Notes: generated by a model from the letters alone, not told the origin. DNA of 64,000 nucleotides from Sphaerolaimus hirsutus (GCA_964036195.1 OZ038451.1:11040529-11104528); one strand, 5' to 3'; counted from the first letter of the stretch, positions 12,082 to 23,785 are shown. Translations and numbers: made by a program.

Positions 12082-13383
12082 GGAATTAGAGCTCAGCGTC
12101 GATTCGACGTGAAATGTCGTCGTGAAATTAATTACACGAGTGTGGATCAGAGTTGTTAAAATACTGGTATTTTTGGAAAGTGTAAGTGTAAGTGTAAATA
12201 CACTTTCCAAATTTTGAGTATGGATACCAAAAGTGTAAGGTATTTTAAAAATACCTAGGAAAGTGTAAATAAAGTGTAAGTGTAAAATTTTTTTTTAGAA
12301 AGAGCTCTCACTGTTGAGCATTAGAAAACACCACTGTTTTCACCTTTAGATCACATTATTTATCATTTTCATGCATTATTTCGCATTTTACTGCCTTTTA
12401 TGAAACATTTCAGACTGTAACAAATACTGTAGTGGTATGAAGTTCCCTAATAATGGCACTTTTTCAGTGTTGATCCTTTACTGATTTAGCAATGTGATAC
12501 ACCCTGTTTAAATGCATGAATGGACATGCAGCAAATGTCAATGCAAAAGCCAGTTGACTTTGTGTCTAGCTGGTGAATTTTCATTGATCTTGTCCTTTTT
12601 ACAAAAGTATAATGAAACTGTAGGATACCATGAGTACTGATCAAACGTTGGAGATCAAAGGCTAGTTTGTACATTTGCCATATTTTCTACATTCAATGCA
12701 TAACTGCATGTGTGCACCGTGCAGATATTTTTTGCACACGACCCTATTTTTTGCTTTCTCAAAAGCATAAAACAGGGTCATCTGAATGAAAAAATACACT
12801 TTCTGTACCCGGGTATTTTGCTCAGGAAAGTGTAAAAAAAGTGTATGGGTATTTTATGAAAGTGTAAGTGTAAGTGTAAATATAAATACCCATTTACCCG
12901 GGTATTTCGGGTAAGTGTAAATACACTTTCGCAACTCTGGTGTGGATCATGCTACGGGTCTACAATTTTCTAAGGATAATATATGAATCAATACCTTAAT
13001 CATGTCCAATACTGAGTGTTATCAGCCACAACTAGGGCGAATTGAAAAATTCAATTTTTATCATTTCACGTCATCATCATTTCACGTCACAGTGTCAGGG
13101 AACAACTTGACATTTCACGTCAGACTGCTGCTTGCAATAGTCTGACGTGAAATGTCAAGTTGTTCCCTGACACTGCGACGTGAAATGATGATGACGTGAA
13201 ATGATAAAAATTGAATTTTTCAATTCGCTCTAGTTGTGGCTGATAACACTCAGTATTGGACACGATTAAGGTATTGATTCATATATTATCCTTAGAAAAT
13301 TGTAGACCCGTAGCATGATCCACACTCGTGTAATTAATTTCACGACGTCATTTCACGTCGAATCGACGCTGAGCTCTAATTCC
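12082..13383. mobile_element. Foldback (near-perfect palindrome) element, interrupted by a hAT element
   Basis: The left arm (12082-12147 plus 12940-13128) is the near-perfect inverted complement of the right arm (13138-13383), folding around a loop near 13130. The arms begin GGAATTAGAGCTCAGCG and end CGCTGAGCTCTAATTCC. Removing the inserted hAT element restores an arm of about 250 bases. No protein is encoded. Confidence 0.75.
12148..12939. mobile_element. hAT-like non-autonomous element inside a palindrome, 8-bp target duplication
   Basis: The ends are CAGAGTTG and CAACTCTG, flanked by GTGTGGAT at 12140-12147 and 12940-12947. The opposite arm of the host palindrome shows the empty site, which proves the insertion and its boundaries. 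The interior shares 'tggaaagtgtaagtgtaag' blocks with the 3680-4257 copy. Confidence 0.85.
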
Positions 13384-14027
13384 GGCCTGAAGGAGAGCTC
13401 TCGACCCTATCATGTGAGCTGGACACTGATATTTCTCTATCAAGTGTCAATATGATCAAAAGCTCTACCATTGTGAGAATTGCCTCTGCCACCAGGCAGT
13501 GTGTGGGTGCAATTTTTTGAAAACGTACTGTCTTTCTTCGAGCACGGATGTCTTACGGCCTAAGCCTGTTGCGTTTCATTATGTTTGAAGAGTCATTATG
13601 TCAATACATAATACTTGATGGCATATGAGATTTCTCATTGTCTTGATCAGTTTTACATTGCACTGTGTTGGACCCACGGCTGAATTCCACAAACTGACAA
13701 ATCAGCTTCAAATACATTAGAGTTTACCGGATTAAGTAGTCTTTCAACTACTGTTGACGGAGATAGAGAATTACCTCAATCTGAGGCACTGAAATTTGTT
13801 AAAAAGAGATTTATCACTTTCAGAAATTTCAGCAAAGTGTGTAGAGCCACATTGAATCCCACAAAAACACAAACACATGGGTACTCTAAGTGTGCATTTT
13901 TACACGTGTTATTGCGACTCTTGCTTGTGTTTATTAAGAATAATAATAATTGCTCTGACTGTTTGACATGGCTGACATGACATGACATGTTTGACATAAC
14001 TTGTACTGCCTGCCTTCAGGCTTCAAC

Positions 14028-14230
14028 CTCATGAAAAACACAGAAACTCTTTCTGTGTTTGTGTGTCTCTGTGTTGTCGATAAAAGTGTCTTTTTCAGTT
14101 TTTAAAAATTGGTGAAGTTTCACATTTCTGTGTAAGACAAGATATTTTTCAGAATGAGTTAGTGTACACATGTGTATGTTGCCATCATTGCACACCATAG
14201 AGTTCTCTCCAATGTCAAGCGCACTGCAAT
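14028..14230 (-). CDS. Possible host exon, sushi-like start
   Basis: A strong acceptor (TTCCATTTTCAG on the minus strand) is followed by a frame starting DCSALDIGENSMVCNDG. That resembles the first half of a sushi module, with Cys at positions 2 and 14. The frame stays open to a GT donor at 14027-14026. The C-terminal half is not typical of sushi modules, so the real exon may be shorter. It lies between the putative lectin exons (17312-18745) and the sushi-like exon at 11598-11840. Confidence 0.3.
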
Positions 14231-15296
14231 CTGAAAATGGAAGTAATCAGTTAGAAAGATATGGCACAATGGTCTTCATTTTTGGTCATATGAATTCAAT
14301 AAAAATTTGCTTTTTACAGCTAGTGATTAATGCACACAACTCTCAAACTTGTCAAAGTAGTAACGTTTTGTTTATAGATCAAACCGACAAAATCTGAACT
14401 CACAATTGTCATATATCGTGTGCTTCCTGGTGCAGAATGTTGCACCTGCCATAGGTTGCAACCTAACCAGTGATGAACTGCGAGATTAGGTACATTTATT
14501 CATATAAATAGCATATATGCAACGGTTGGGTGATGTGAAGTGAATGGGAGACATGTGGGCATACATGAAAAAAGTTCCAATTTTCTTGAAGTGATAATAA
14601 GTGACAAGTATTATAGAGACAGTGACACCAGTATAAATACCTATACTGTTTTACTCTTTATAAGTCAATTATATAAAATTTATCTATATGGACAAGTGGT
14701 GGCCCCTCAAAGTAAATTGGTGCTCATTTTTCACATGATTTAAGCATGACAAGGCAAAAAAATTAGACAAAAAAAACAACAATAAAAAAATATTGTTCTA
14801 AGCTTCTAACCTGTATCCAAAATGCAGTGTACAGGTAATAAGTGCATCACTCAATTTAGCCCATGTGTATGCAATGCACTGCACTTTGTGGCACGCCATT
14901 TCACAACCAATTTCACCTGACTTAGAAATGGACAAAACAATGTCATGATCAGTGTGAATGCTGCTCCCGTGTTTATTATTGTGACATGTGAAACGAGATG
15001 AGGGCCATGAAGCTGAAAAGAAATATTGGCATATGACGATTTGTCCCTATCTGTAAACATGTTTCTATGGGTTCTGCTGAAACTACCGTATTACCTCGAA
15101 ATACCCCCAGGGGGTTTATTATTTCGCCAGCAAAATTTGAGGGGGGGATAATTCGAGGGGGGGATAATTCGAGGGGCGGTTTGTTCGAGGAGGGTCTATT
15201 ATTTCGCCAGAAATTTTCGGAAATTCCCCATACGCAGACGTAGAAAAATCGAACAATCACATAGATATGTGTTTATAGGCATATAGTACTGTATAT

Positions 15297-15530
15297 TAGT
15301 GATGGAAATGCGCCAGGAAAAAGGGCGCCAGGCGCCAATGGCGCCATGGCGCCATTCAGAAAGTGGGCGCCAAGCGCCAAGGGCGCCACAGAAAAAGGGC
15401 GCCAGGCGCCAAGGGCGCCATGGCACCATTCGGAGAGCGGGCGCCACGGAAAGAGGGCGCCAAGCGCCAAGGGCGCCATGGCGCCATTTGAAAAATAGGG
15501 CGCCAGGCGCCAAGGGCGCCAGGATAAATA
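15297..15530. repeat. GCGCC-core repeat element
   Basis: It begins TTAGTGATGGAAATGCGCC and runs as GGGCGCCAAGCGCCAAGGGCGCC-type units. The right end is not marked. Long frames on both strands rich in Ala, Pro, Arg and Trp are artefacts of the repeat. Confidence 0.6.
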
Positions 15531-15984
15531 TGTGCATACAACACCCTGCGTGTGCTAAAAGTGATTCTACAGCACCCTAGTACATGCATTCACTACTTAA
15601 TTTGCGTTTTCCAGGGTGTAATGAACAAAGACAACCCTGACAACAGAAAAATTCGTGTAAAATTCACATGACAATTCAAACGCAATGGATATTGTCATTT
15701 GACAACAATCCATTCACTTCAAATTGACTTTTCCAATCAATGTTTCCTCAAAATGGACAAAAAACGGAATTGCAACGATTTGAATCCGTTGATTTATTAT
15801 TTTGCAAGTTCAACGTTCCATCATTCTCGGCTTTCTGATCTGTCAGACACATCTGATGAACCGTTGCACAAAAGATTTATACCCACTCACACCACTTCGT
15901 CCATATTTCTGGCGAATTCAGATCATCCATGAATGCGTTTTTCATCTTTTTTCCATTTATACAGCACTCACATTGAAACCCAGC

Positions 15985-16200
15985 TGGCGCCTTTTTGGCG
16001 CCCTTTAAAAGCAGGGCGCCAGGCGCCAAGGGCGCCACGGAAAAAGGGCGCCAAGCGCCAAGGGCGCCATGGCGCCTTTCAGAATGTGGGCGCCAGGCGC
16101 CAAGGGCGCCACAGAAAAAGGGCGCCAAGCGCCAATGGCGCCATGGCGCGGCGCCCTTTGGCGCCCTCAAATGGCGCCAGCGCCATGGCGCCATTCCATC
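15985..16200. repeat. GCGCC-core repeat element
   Basis: Same unit as the 15297 copy. The right boundary is GGCGCCATTCCATCAGTACTG, close to the inverted family terminus. It is non-coding. Confidence 0.6.
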
Positions 16201-16326
16201 AGTACTGTATATATACACAAAAACCCTTCGCTAACGTCACTTAATCATCAGTTTTAACGTGTGTTCTGCATAGTACAGATCACAAACTGCGGTATTTGTC
16301 ATGTACGTTCACGTTACACTCAATTT

Positions 16327-17000
16327 TAGGGGGGGGTATTTCGAGGGGGGGATTATTATTTCCTCAGCCGAAATTGAGGGGGGGTATTTCGAGGGGGAGG
16401 GGTTAATTCAAGGGGGGGGGGATAATTCGAGGTAATATGGTACGCAGAGTTGTGCGAAAGAGTACACTGAAAAAGGCTTACATAAAAGTAAAAAAATGAA
16501 CTGCCAACATACTAAAATTGATAGGTAACTGCTTTTACTGAATAAAACAGAAAATTTCTTGAAAAAATATACCGTATTACCTCGAAATACCCCCATGGGG
16601 GTTTATTATTTCGCCAGCAAAATTTGAGGGGGGTTAATTCGAGGGGGGGGGAGTTTATTCGAGGGTTTTTTTTATTGTTTCGTCATAAATTTTCATAAGA
16701 ATCGTAGTAAATAGTAGGCATTTACATACCCAAAACAGGTAACAAATGTGTCCAAACAGGATATATTTGGACATAAAAACGTAGATAGCTACACAAAAGG
16801 AGGCTGCAATGCAAATTAACAGTAATATACATCATGTACATTGCATACATGACGTATTTATTATGTACATGATGTACATCATTCCGAAGGGGGGGGGTAT
16901 TTCGTGGGGGGGGTATTATTTCCCCAGCCCATTTTGAGGGGGGGTTAATTCGAGGGGGGGGTTAATTCAAGGGGGAGGGGATAATTCGAGGTAATACGGT
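16327..17000. mobile_element. Cluster of CCGTATTTCCTCGAAATA-family MITEs
   Basis: Terminal motifs ACCGTATTACCTCGAAATACCCC (about 16570) and GATAATTCGAGGTAATACGGTA (about 16982-17001) delimit one copy. Another right end lies at 16425-16441. The interiors contain poly-G tracts with TTATTTCGCCAG. No coding content is seen. Confidence 0.5.
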
Positions 17001-17258
17001 AAGTGAACTATGTCTTATGTAACAAGACCTACCGTATTTCCCCGAAATACCCCCAGGGGGTTTATTTTTTCAGAGTGCAAATTTTGAGGGGGGCTTATTC
17101 GAAGGGGGGCTATTATTTCGCCAGAACTTTTCGTGAAGGTTGTAGTAAAGGACGCGCTTTTTTTAACCAAAAACTGGGAATAAGTGCGACCAAACACGAT
17201 ATTATTGGTACATACCAACGTACAATACATTGCTCAACTGCAAACTACCTACCTAGTC

Positions 17259-17310
17259 TACCGTATTTCCTCGAAATACCCCCCGGGGGGTATTTCGAGG
17301 AAATACGGTA
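17259..17310. repeat. Perfect 52-bp palindrome, minimal MITE
   Basis: TACCGTATTTCCTCGAAATA followed by a C6G6 centre and the exact inverted complement. It has only the family's terminal arms and no interior, so it is either a deletion derivative or the smallest mobile form. It abuts the end of a putative lectin exon. Confidence 0.8.
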
Positions 17311-17311
17311 A

Positions 17312-17481
17312 CCACATCGTGCTAGAAAAGACTCACATGGTTTTATCTGCCACAGTGCAGGAATAGGTTCATGAATGTCAGCGGTTATCAGTTGGCCTGA
17401 ATCCAAATCAAGTACTGCACTTGTATGGTTCTGGTGAGGCAATTTGGACCCTTCACCAGTCCATAATACAAGGCTGCCCAG
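17312..17481 (-). CDS. Probable host exon, C-terminal half of a C-type lectin-like domain
   Basis: On the minus strand a strong acceptor (GGCTTCTTTTTCAG) opens a frame beginning LGSLVLWTGEG and running to IKPCESFLARCG. The order Trp-Thr-Gly, a second Trp about 40 residues on and paired cysteines is compatible with the second half of a C-type lectin fold. It lies about 0.8 kb downstream of the putative first lectin exon on the same strand. Its 3' end runs into the palindromic MITE at 17259-17310. I infer the domain from motif order only. Confidence 0.35.
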
Positions 17482-18311
17482 CTGAAAAAGAAGCCTTTGC
17501 TAGTCTCAGTGCACAGAATCATAAATTGAATGTGACTTATGCTGTTGTAATGTTGCTGCACACACTAGTTGACCAATCAAATTTCTAAATTTAGTCAACT
17601 CATAAATCAGCCTTGAACAAATTTGAGTTTACTGAATGAGTTATTTTTACTCCCCATCAACTGTAGTGGATGAACACCTAATTCTAGAAAACTCAATTGC
17701 CATTCAGTGTTAATTTATAAATTTTCTCGACTCTTAGTTTACTGGTAGTAAGTAATAATGTGTGGCTGTGTGCAGCAGCGTCATTTTTTTGAAAAATATA
17801 ATACTAACGCTTGCAGATATGTTCATAGCACTTTGCCTCAGCCAAATCCAATCTGATTCACTTTGCTTTGTCAGGGCTACTCTCAATCTAATGCCATTTT
17901 TGCCTGCCAGCTTCTGAGACATTTGACGTCACATTAATAAGTATAGATGCATGTTCACAGAATGAACATGATTATGGCTAGGGTGTGAACTTTCTATTTT
18001 CCGTTTTCCATTTTTGTTATTCCAGCTTTTTGTGTTTACAAGCAAGATTTTCTGTTTTTCCACCTCATTTTCCATTTTCCGGTTCAACTTTCTTGTTTCT
18101 GTTTCAGCCAAGGGTTTCAATGCATGCAGGTTTTTAATTGTGTGAATTTTTTTCTGTTTCCAGCAAAATTTATGCACTTTTTTCTGTTTCCGTGCAATTT
18201 TGGTTTTCCGTTCTCTGGCAAATGCAAAAAATTATGTTTCGGCAAATTAAAAAATTGCTGTTTCCATTTTCCATAAAAAATTTTTGTCGACACCCGAATT
18301 AGAACTTGTAC

Positions 18312-18745
18312 CTTTTTAATTTTATCTGCCACACTCAGCCTGAGGTGTGCATCAGGGATGGCAGCCAGCGCATAGTGCCGCATGCAGCCATCCAGGGCAC
18401 CTGGCGCCACTCCCAGACCCTGTAAGAAGCCCTGTAAAATGTGAAATGTCATGCAAAGTGTCAAAAGTCATGGAAAATGCCCTGCAAAACGGCAAACGTA
18501 CGTTTGACACTTTGCATTATATTTGACATTTTACAGGGCTTTTTACAAGGTCTGTGAGTGCCCCCTGTCTCTCCATAAATGGCCTGTGCCCAATTGACCA
18601 ATCCAGTTCCATGAATGTGTGTTACATAGCAGTTGCTCGCATGGTACAAAATACGGGTATCGTTGTTATTGTGGCATGGGCATTTTCTCATATTCAATGA
18701 GTGAGCAAATGGGATATTAACAAATATTAGAATGAAGATCCACAT
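18312..18745 (-). CDS. Probable host first exon: signal peptide and start of C-type lectin-like domain, split by a MITE
   Basis: ATG at 18745-18743 starts a hydrophobic leader, MWIFILIFVNIPFAHS, then Cys-rich sequence with NCYVTHIHGTGLVNWAQA. This is the 'Cys-Tyr...Trp-x-x-Ala' opening of a C-type lectin domain. The continuation, DGCMRHYALAAIPDAHLRLS, matches the following Cys and Leu-Ala-x-Ile stretch but is separated by a repeat of about 165 bp (18411-18577). A GT donor follows at 18311-18310. The gene probably encodes a secreted lectin/sushi protein. If the repeat is not spliced out, the gene is damaged. Confidence 0.4.
18411..18577. mobile_element. Short inverted-repeat element with GCCACTCCCAGACCCTGTAA ends
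   Basis: The arms GCGCCACTCCCAGACCCTGTAA and TTACAAGGTCTGTGAGTGCC are imperfect inverted repeats; inside are ACATTTTACAGGG and TGTCATGCAAAGTGTCAAAA. Better copies lie at 24513-24703, and fragments at 3530-3680, 8815-8850 and 56590-56820. It splits a putative lectin exon. Confidence 0.6.
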
Positions 18746-19372
18746 TTTCAGTTTTGGCACTATAAATGAACAATCGATAAGTGGCACCTGAGATGTTTTT
18801 TACATGTCTGTTGGAAATGTAATGAAAGGTTACAATGTAGTAAACTATTGATATGTTTAAAATGTCCAAAAATGATGCCCTGTTTGTTAAGAGACTAGGC
18901 AGGGCTGTTCAACTGGTCGCTATGGTTGTTAACTTTAATTCATACTGATCTCGATGAAGCAGTCCAATATTTTTGGATAACACCTGAGTTCAATTTCAAT
19001 TTAATTCGTAGCAGCCAAGCTGTCCGCATGGGGAACACCCATATTGAATTAATGTGCATTTCGTCTGTCAAGTTAGGTTACTTTGGTCAGTGTGCATATC
19101 AGTGTGAATTTTCTATGTAATTAATTTCATTTTGTTTTATTAATTTAATTTTTTTCATTGATATATTAATAATTATTTTGCACCACATCCCAGTTGCTTA
19201 GCAAAATTTTATGGTTGTCAGTTCTGTCTCAGCTCACACAAAATTTGCTGTGGCCATCATATTTCAAATCCCAACCTGTCCAAAACATTTGGTATTTTTT
19301 GGTGTGAAACATGTGCCACAATACAGATAGCAATAATCTTTTATCAGTGAGTCCTATCTCAAATTAATCATT

Positions 19373-20060
19373 ACCGTATTTGTTTGAATATTCCTCTGTG
19401 GAATTATTTTTTCATCGGAATTTTACGAGGGGGGAGTTATTCAAGGGGAGGGGTTTTTGTTTCGCCAAAACTTGCAAGCATGTGTCTATCCACTTGTTCC
19501 ACAAATATACCGTATTTACTCGAATAATTCCCCCCACTTGAATAATTCCCCCCCTCGAATAATTCCCCCCTGCTAGACGAGTGAGGTAAAAATAATTCCC
19601 CCACTTGAATAATTCCCCCCCCCAATGAGAGGATAGATAATGCACATACATTTTTGTTTTAACAGTCAATGAAATGAAACCAAGCAAAAAAACTGTGCCC
19701 GGACTGATTCATCGAATACAAATGCAGCACATCCGGTGTGCAAAGATGCAATGAATGTGCATTACCAATGGAAATTGGACGTACATGCGTACGTAGTGTG
19801 ATGAAAACATACCCGAAAATTTTGAGGAAATAATAATTCCCCCCCTTGAATAGTTCCCCCCTCAAAAATGTCTGAGGAAAAAAATAATTCCCCGGGGGAA
19901 TTATTCGAGTAAATACGGTACTTCATTAACACAATAAAATGTCGTTTTTGATCAGATTGAACAAAACAAATTAATCATATTCCTTGAGGGTGGAATTATT
20001 TTCCTCAGTTGTCATATAGAGGGGGCTATTCAAGGGGGCATTATTCAAGCAAATACGGTA
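19373..20060. mobile_element. MITE cluster, CCGTATTTACTCGAATAATTCC subfamily
   Basis: Ends TACCGTATTTACTCGAATAA (about 19508) and TTATTCGAGTAAATACGGTA (about 19900-19919) enclose poly-C blocks separated by AATAATTCC. A second right end lies at 20040-20060. This is a sister family of the ...CTCGAAATACCCC MITEs. Confidence 0.55.
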
Positions 20061-20606
20061 TTTTGCATTTTAATTTGGAGAAAAGCTCTATTCGAATGCT
20101 TTCAACGTTTTTAAATACCATTTATTTTTAATATTCTGTGTTTTACCGAACCTGCTGTTCTATACCAAACTGCCATTCAATTGGAGGGTGCCGTTCTATT
20201 GTTTTCGACGGCACAAAATTGTGCCAAAATCTGCCTTTCTATTGGAGGAACCCTTCTGTTGGTGCGCCGTTCTATGAGAAAAGATACGATACACAACTCT
20301 TGTTGAACGGAAAAAGGCGATTCTTGGCTTGATGCTTTTGAATTGAATTGTCAGGTAAATATGATTGGGTATGCTGTTTGCACAATAATCTTGTGGTGTT
20401 GCTTTTGTGGCGACTGTGGCACCCACCATTGGCACCATTTGCTTTGACGGCGTCATGGCCAGCGATGACAAAAACGCATACCAAAACGGTATACAAATAA
20501 CAATGATTAGTAAGATCAAGTTTCAGGTCAATATCAGGTATCTTGAATATAGGTAAATATTTGAACTTAGTATCGTGCCAAGCGCTGGTATGATATATGT
20601 CGTAAC

Positions 20607-20800
20607 TAGTGATGGAATGGCGCCATGGCACTGGCGCCATTTGATGGGCGCCAAAGGGTACCGCGCCATGGCGCCATTGGCCCCTTTTTCTGTGGCGCCC
20701 TTGGCGCCTGGCACCCATATTCTGAGAGGCGCCATGGCGCCCTTGGTGCTTGGCATCCTTTTTCCATGGCGCCCTTGGCGCCTGGCGCCCTGCTTAAAAA
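20607..20800. repeat. GCGCC-core element with ACTAGTGATG left end
   Basis: The left boundary is AACTAGTGATGGAATGGCGCC; units of GGCGCCCTTGGCGCC follow to about 20795. The right end is degenerate. It is non-coding. Confidence 0.6.
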
Positions 20801-20849
20801 GAGTGCCAAAAACGCGTCAGCAAGGTTTCAAGGTGAGTGATGTGTAACG

Positions 20850-21390
20850 ATGGCAAAAAAAAGATTTGAAAGTTTGAAAATGTTTTCGAATTTTTTTCGA
20901 CTTTTCGAATTTTTGAGCATGAGGTTAAAAAAATACATAAAAATTAATTTAGGTATTTTGAAAAAAATTCAAAAATTCGATAAGTGTTTTCAATTTTTTT
21001 TAGCATTTTTGGATGAAAATGCATATTTTATATAACAAAAATGTCAATCTTGCAAGAATCCATCCATAGGTGCAGAACAAAACTGTGTGGATGTACCTGT
21101 GGTAACAGCTTTTGAGCTGTAAAATGTAAAGGTCTATTTAAAGTTCACCAAAAATTTTTGAAAATGCAATAATTTTGTGGGAAAAAATTCAAAAAGTGTC
21201 CAAAAAGATTCGAAAATTCAAAAAGTATTAAAAAAGATTCAAAAATTCAAAAATTTGAAAACTAAATTCAAAATTCAAAAACTAATTTAAAGAAAAATTC
21301 TAAATTCAAAAAGTCATTTTAGAAAAAAACACTCAAAAATTTAAATAGGTACTTTTTCCAGAGGGTTCTCCATCGTTAGTGATGTGGAAA
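20850..21390. repeat. AT-rich 'attcaaaaa' repeat
   Basis: Irregular repetition of AATTCAAAAATTCGAAAA-type sequence with no coding exon. It is adjacent to the GCGCC element and may be part of one larger repeat. Confidence 0.3.
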
Positions 21391-21749
21391 GGGTAAAAAT
21401 AGAAAAGCGCATATAACTCGGCAGACATGATACTCTACCAATAGATAATATTTATGTACGTTTTTTTCAAAATCAAATAACTATGTCAAACTGAAAAGTT
21501 TATGGACTCATCTTTCACAAAAAAATTAAGAAAAGAATAGATTCGTTTGTATGCCGTCCGACCATACTATTTTGAAGTAAATATGTCGCGTTTCTGGAGC
21601 CAGAAATATTCTAAGTATTTATCTTCAGCGGAACTTATCGCAGTCTTTTACACTGTTCTGCTAAACGTTTCTTATATGACCTTGACATTCAGGAAAAATT
21701 TCGTACTTTCCATCAGAACGAGTTCGAGCGCGGCCGAACATTTCATTAA

Positions 21750-22146
21750 GCTGCGTTTACACTGTGACTTGTGCCGACAATTCAAAATGTGAAAAAGTTC
21801 CACAATTTTGGAATAAAGTTCCAAATCTGCTAGAAAATGCAGTGAAGTATACTCACTAGTTAACTGCACTCACTTGCCAATTTGCAGATAAATCGTCCAT
21901 GTCGTTCCACAGTTATAAGCATTTTAAAAATATTTCCAAAAAAGCAAACTGACAAGCGAAATATTTTTTGAACAGCTTAAAACTCTGGAACGACGTGGAC
22001 GATTTATCTGCAAATTGGCATGTGAGTGCACTTAACTAGTGAGTATGTTTCACTGCATTTTCTTGCATATATGGAACTTGATTCCAAAATTATGGAACTT
22101 TTTCACTTTTTAAAATTGTCGGCACAAGTCGCAGTGTAAACGCAGC
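21750..22146. mobile_element. Foldback element flanked by TTAA
   Basis: The arms begin GCTGCGTTTACACTG and end CAGTGTAAACGCAGC. The two halves are near-complete inverted complements, about 190 bases each. TTAA sits directly outside both ends (21746-21749 and 22147-22150), as expected for a piggyBac-type target. No transposase is encoded. Confidence 0.7.
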
Positions 22147-22603
22147 TTAAGGTACGCAGATTTTCGATTTTGTTTTTCACACCGGAACGAGTTGGACAGC
22201 GGCTAAAAAATGACGATTCACACCGATGGAGTGTTTCCTCGCGAAAAATGTACGGCATAAAGTCCCACGACTTTACGTGGATTATCTAAATTCGCCAGAG
22301 AAATGGACGAAGTGGTGTGAGTGGATGGAAATCTTTCATTCCACGGTTCATCAGACGTGTCTGACGGATCAAAAGCTGAGACTGATAGACCGTTGAACTT
22401 GCAAACTTATTAATAAACGGATTCCAAATCCTCGCAATATCGTTTTGTCCATTTGAAGGAAACATCCAGTAGAAAAATCTACTTAAAGACTGTAGATTTT
22501 TGTCAAATGACAATTTTCGTTGTGTGTAAATAGAACGTGACGTGAGACGTGATTTTATGAAACCATTTTTTGTTGCTAGTCTCGTTTCTGTTCATTATGC
22601 TGT

Positions 22604-22903
22604 GATTACAGCTCGACGTAAAATTGGACGCAGCGTAAAATTGATTATTGGCACAATTGTTTTGTTTTTTTCCGCCGTTAGTTGCATAAAATTACAGCAT
22701 AAAATATAAAAAAAATTGTGCCAAAATTCATCACTTCTACTAGAATTCAAATAAACTGATGAGCTTTGGACACAAGAAACTTCTGCATATGCGCTTTCTT
22801 TCACTGAAATTACAATGCCATATATTTATCCATTCCCCTGTAGTTAGTTTTACGTAAAAAAATCAATTTTGCACTGCGTCCAATTTTACGTCGCTCTGTA
22901 ATC
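22604..22903. mobile_element. Inverted-repeat element with GATTACAG ends
   Basis: The left arm GATTACAGCTCGACGTAAAA pairs with the right arm TTTTACGTCGCTCTGTAATC. Inside, TGGACGCAGCGTAAAATTGA is also mirrored. The centre is unique and the element is non-coding. Confidence 0.6.
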
Positions 22904-23021
22904 GCCGCAGCATTACATCCTGGAGTATGTGAATAAAGAAGCGAATGCGAATGCGAATGCGAAGCTACAGTGCTGTAGTAAATTTTTAGCACACGCAGGG
23001 TATTGTACCCGCTTATTTATC

Positions 23022-23785
23022 TTGGCGCCCTAGGCGCTTGGCGCCCTCTTTCCGTGGCGCCCCTGGCGCCAGGGGCCAGATTTAATACTCCCTACAGATT
23101 TGTAGGGTAGGGCGTATGCCCGACATATTTTTTAAAGTTTAGCCGCATTGACGCACATGCACCGAGAGCAAGGCGGTTCGTAAAATATACGAAACCATCC
23201 CTTAAGGTTGCCGATATTGCAATATGACGTATATCACTTCGATTTTGGCCCGGAAATCACGATTTCGTCATTTCTTGGCCTTCTGCCAATTCGTTTTTTA
23301 TTTTATTTTGTCGGGCGGGTTACTCGCATAGGTCGCGCTTTTGTATACTCAATTGGTCACTTTTTTAGTGTTCACTGTCTGCAACCGAAACCATGAGGGC
23401 AGCGACAAGAAAGAAATGCATGCACGAGCGTACAAAAGCGCGACTTATGCGAGTAACCCGCTCGACAAAATAAAATAAAAAACGAATTGGCAGACGGCCA
23501 AGAAATGACGAAATCGTGATTTCCGAGCCAAAATCGAAGCGATATACGTCATATTGCAATATCGGCGACCTTAAGGGATATTTTCGTGTATTTTACGAAC
23601 CGCCTTGCTCTCGGTGCATGTGCGTCGATGCGGCTGAACTTAAAAAAATCTATCGGGTGTACGCCCTACCCTACAAATCTGTAGGGAGTATTAAATCTGG
23701 CCCCTGGTGCCCACTTTCCGAATGGCGCCATGGCGCCCTTGGCACCTGGCGCCCTTTCTCTGGCGCTATTCCATCACTAGTAAGT
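23022..23785. repeat. GCGCC-core element split by a palindrome
   Basis: GGCGCC units at 23022-23072 and 23703-23765 flank the palindrome at 23073-23702. The right boundary GGCGCTATTCCATCACTAG is the standard inverted terminus of this repeat class. Confidence 0.6.
23073..23702. mobile_element. Foldback palindrome of about 630 bp
   Basis: The arms run inward from GGCCAGATTTAATACTCCCT and its inverted complement. They are near-identical for roughly 290 bases, including a shared GCAATATGACGTATATCACT block. The centre lies near 23390. It is inserted within a GCGCC array and encodes no protein. Confidence 0.7.

Noticed and set aside
15199-16257. Several frames of 70-110 codons on both strands with Trp/Arg/Pro/Ala repeats
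   Set aside because: They are translations of the GCGCC arrays in all frames, with no coding signature.
22810-23560. Inverted duplicate frames giving the same peptide on opposite strands
   Set aside because: They arise from the two arms of foldback palindromes, not from a duplicated gene.
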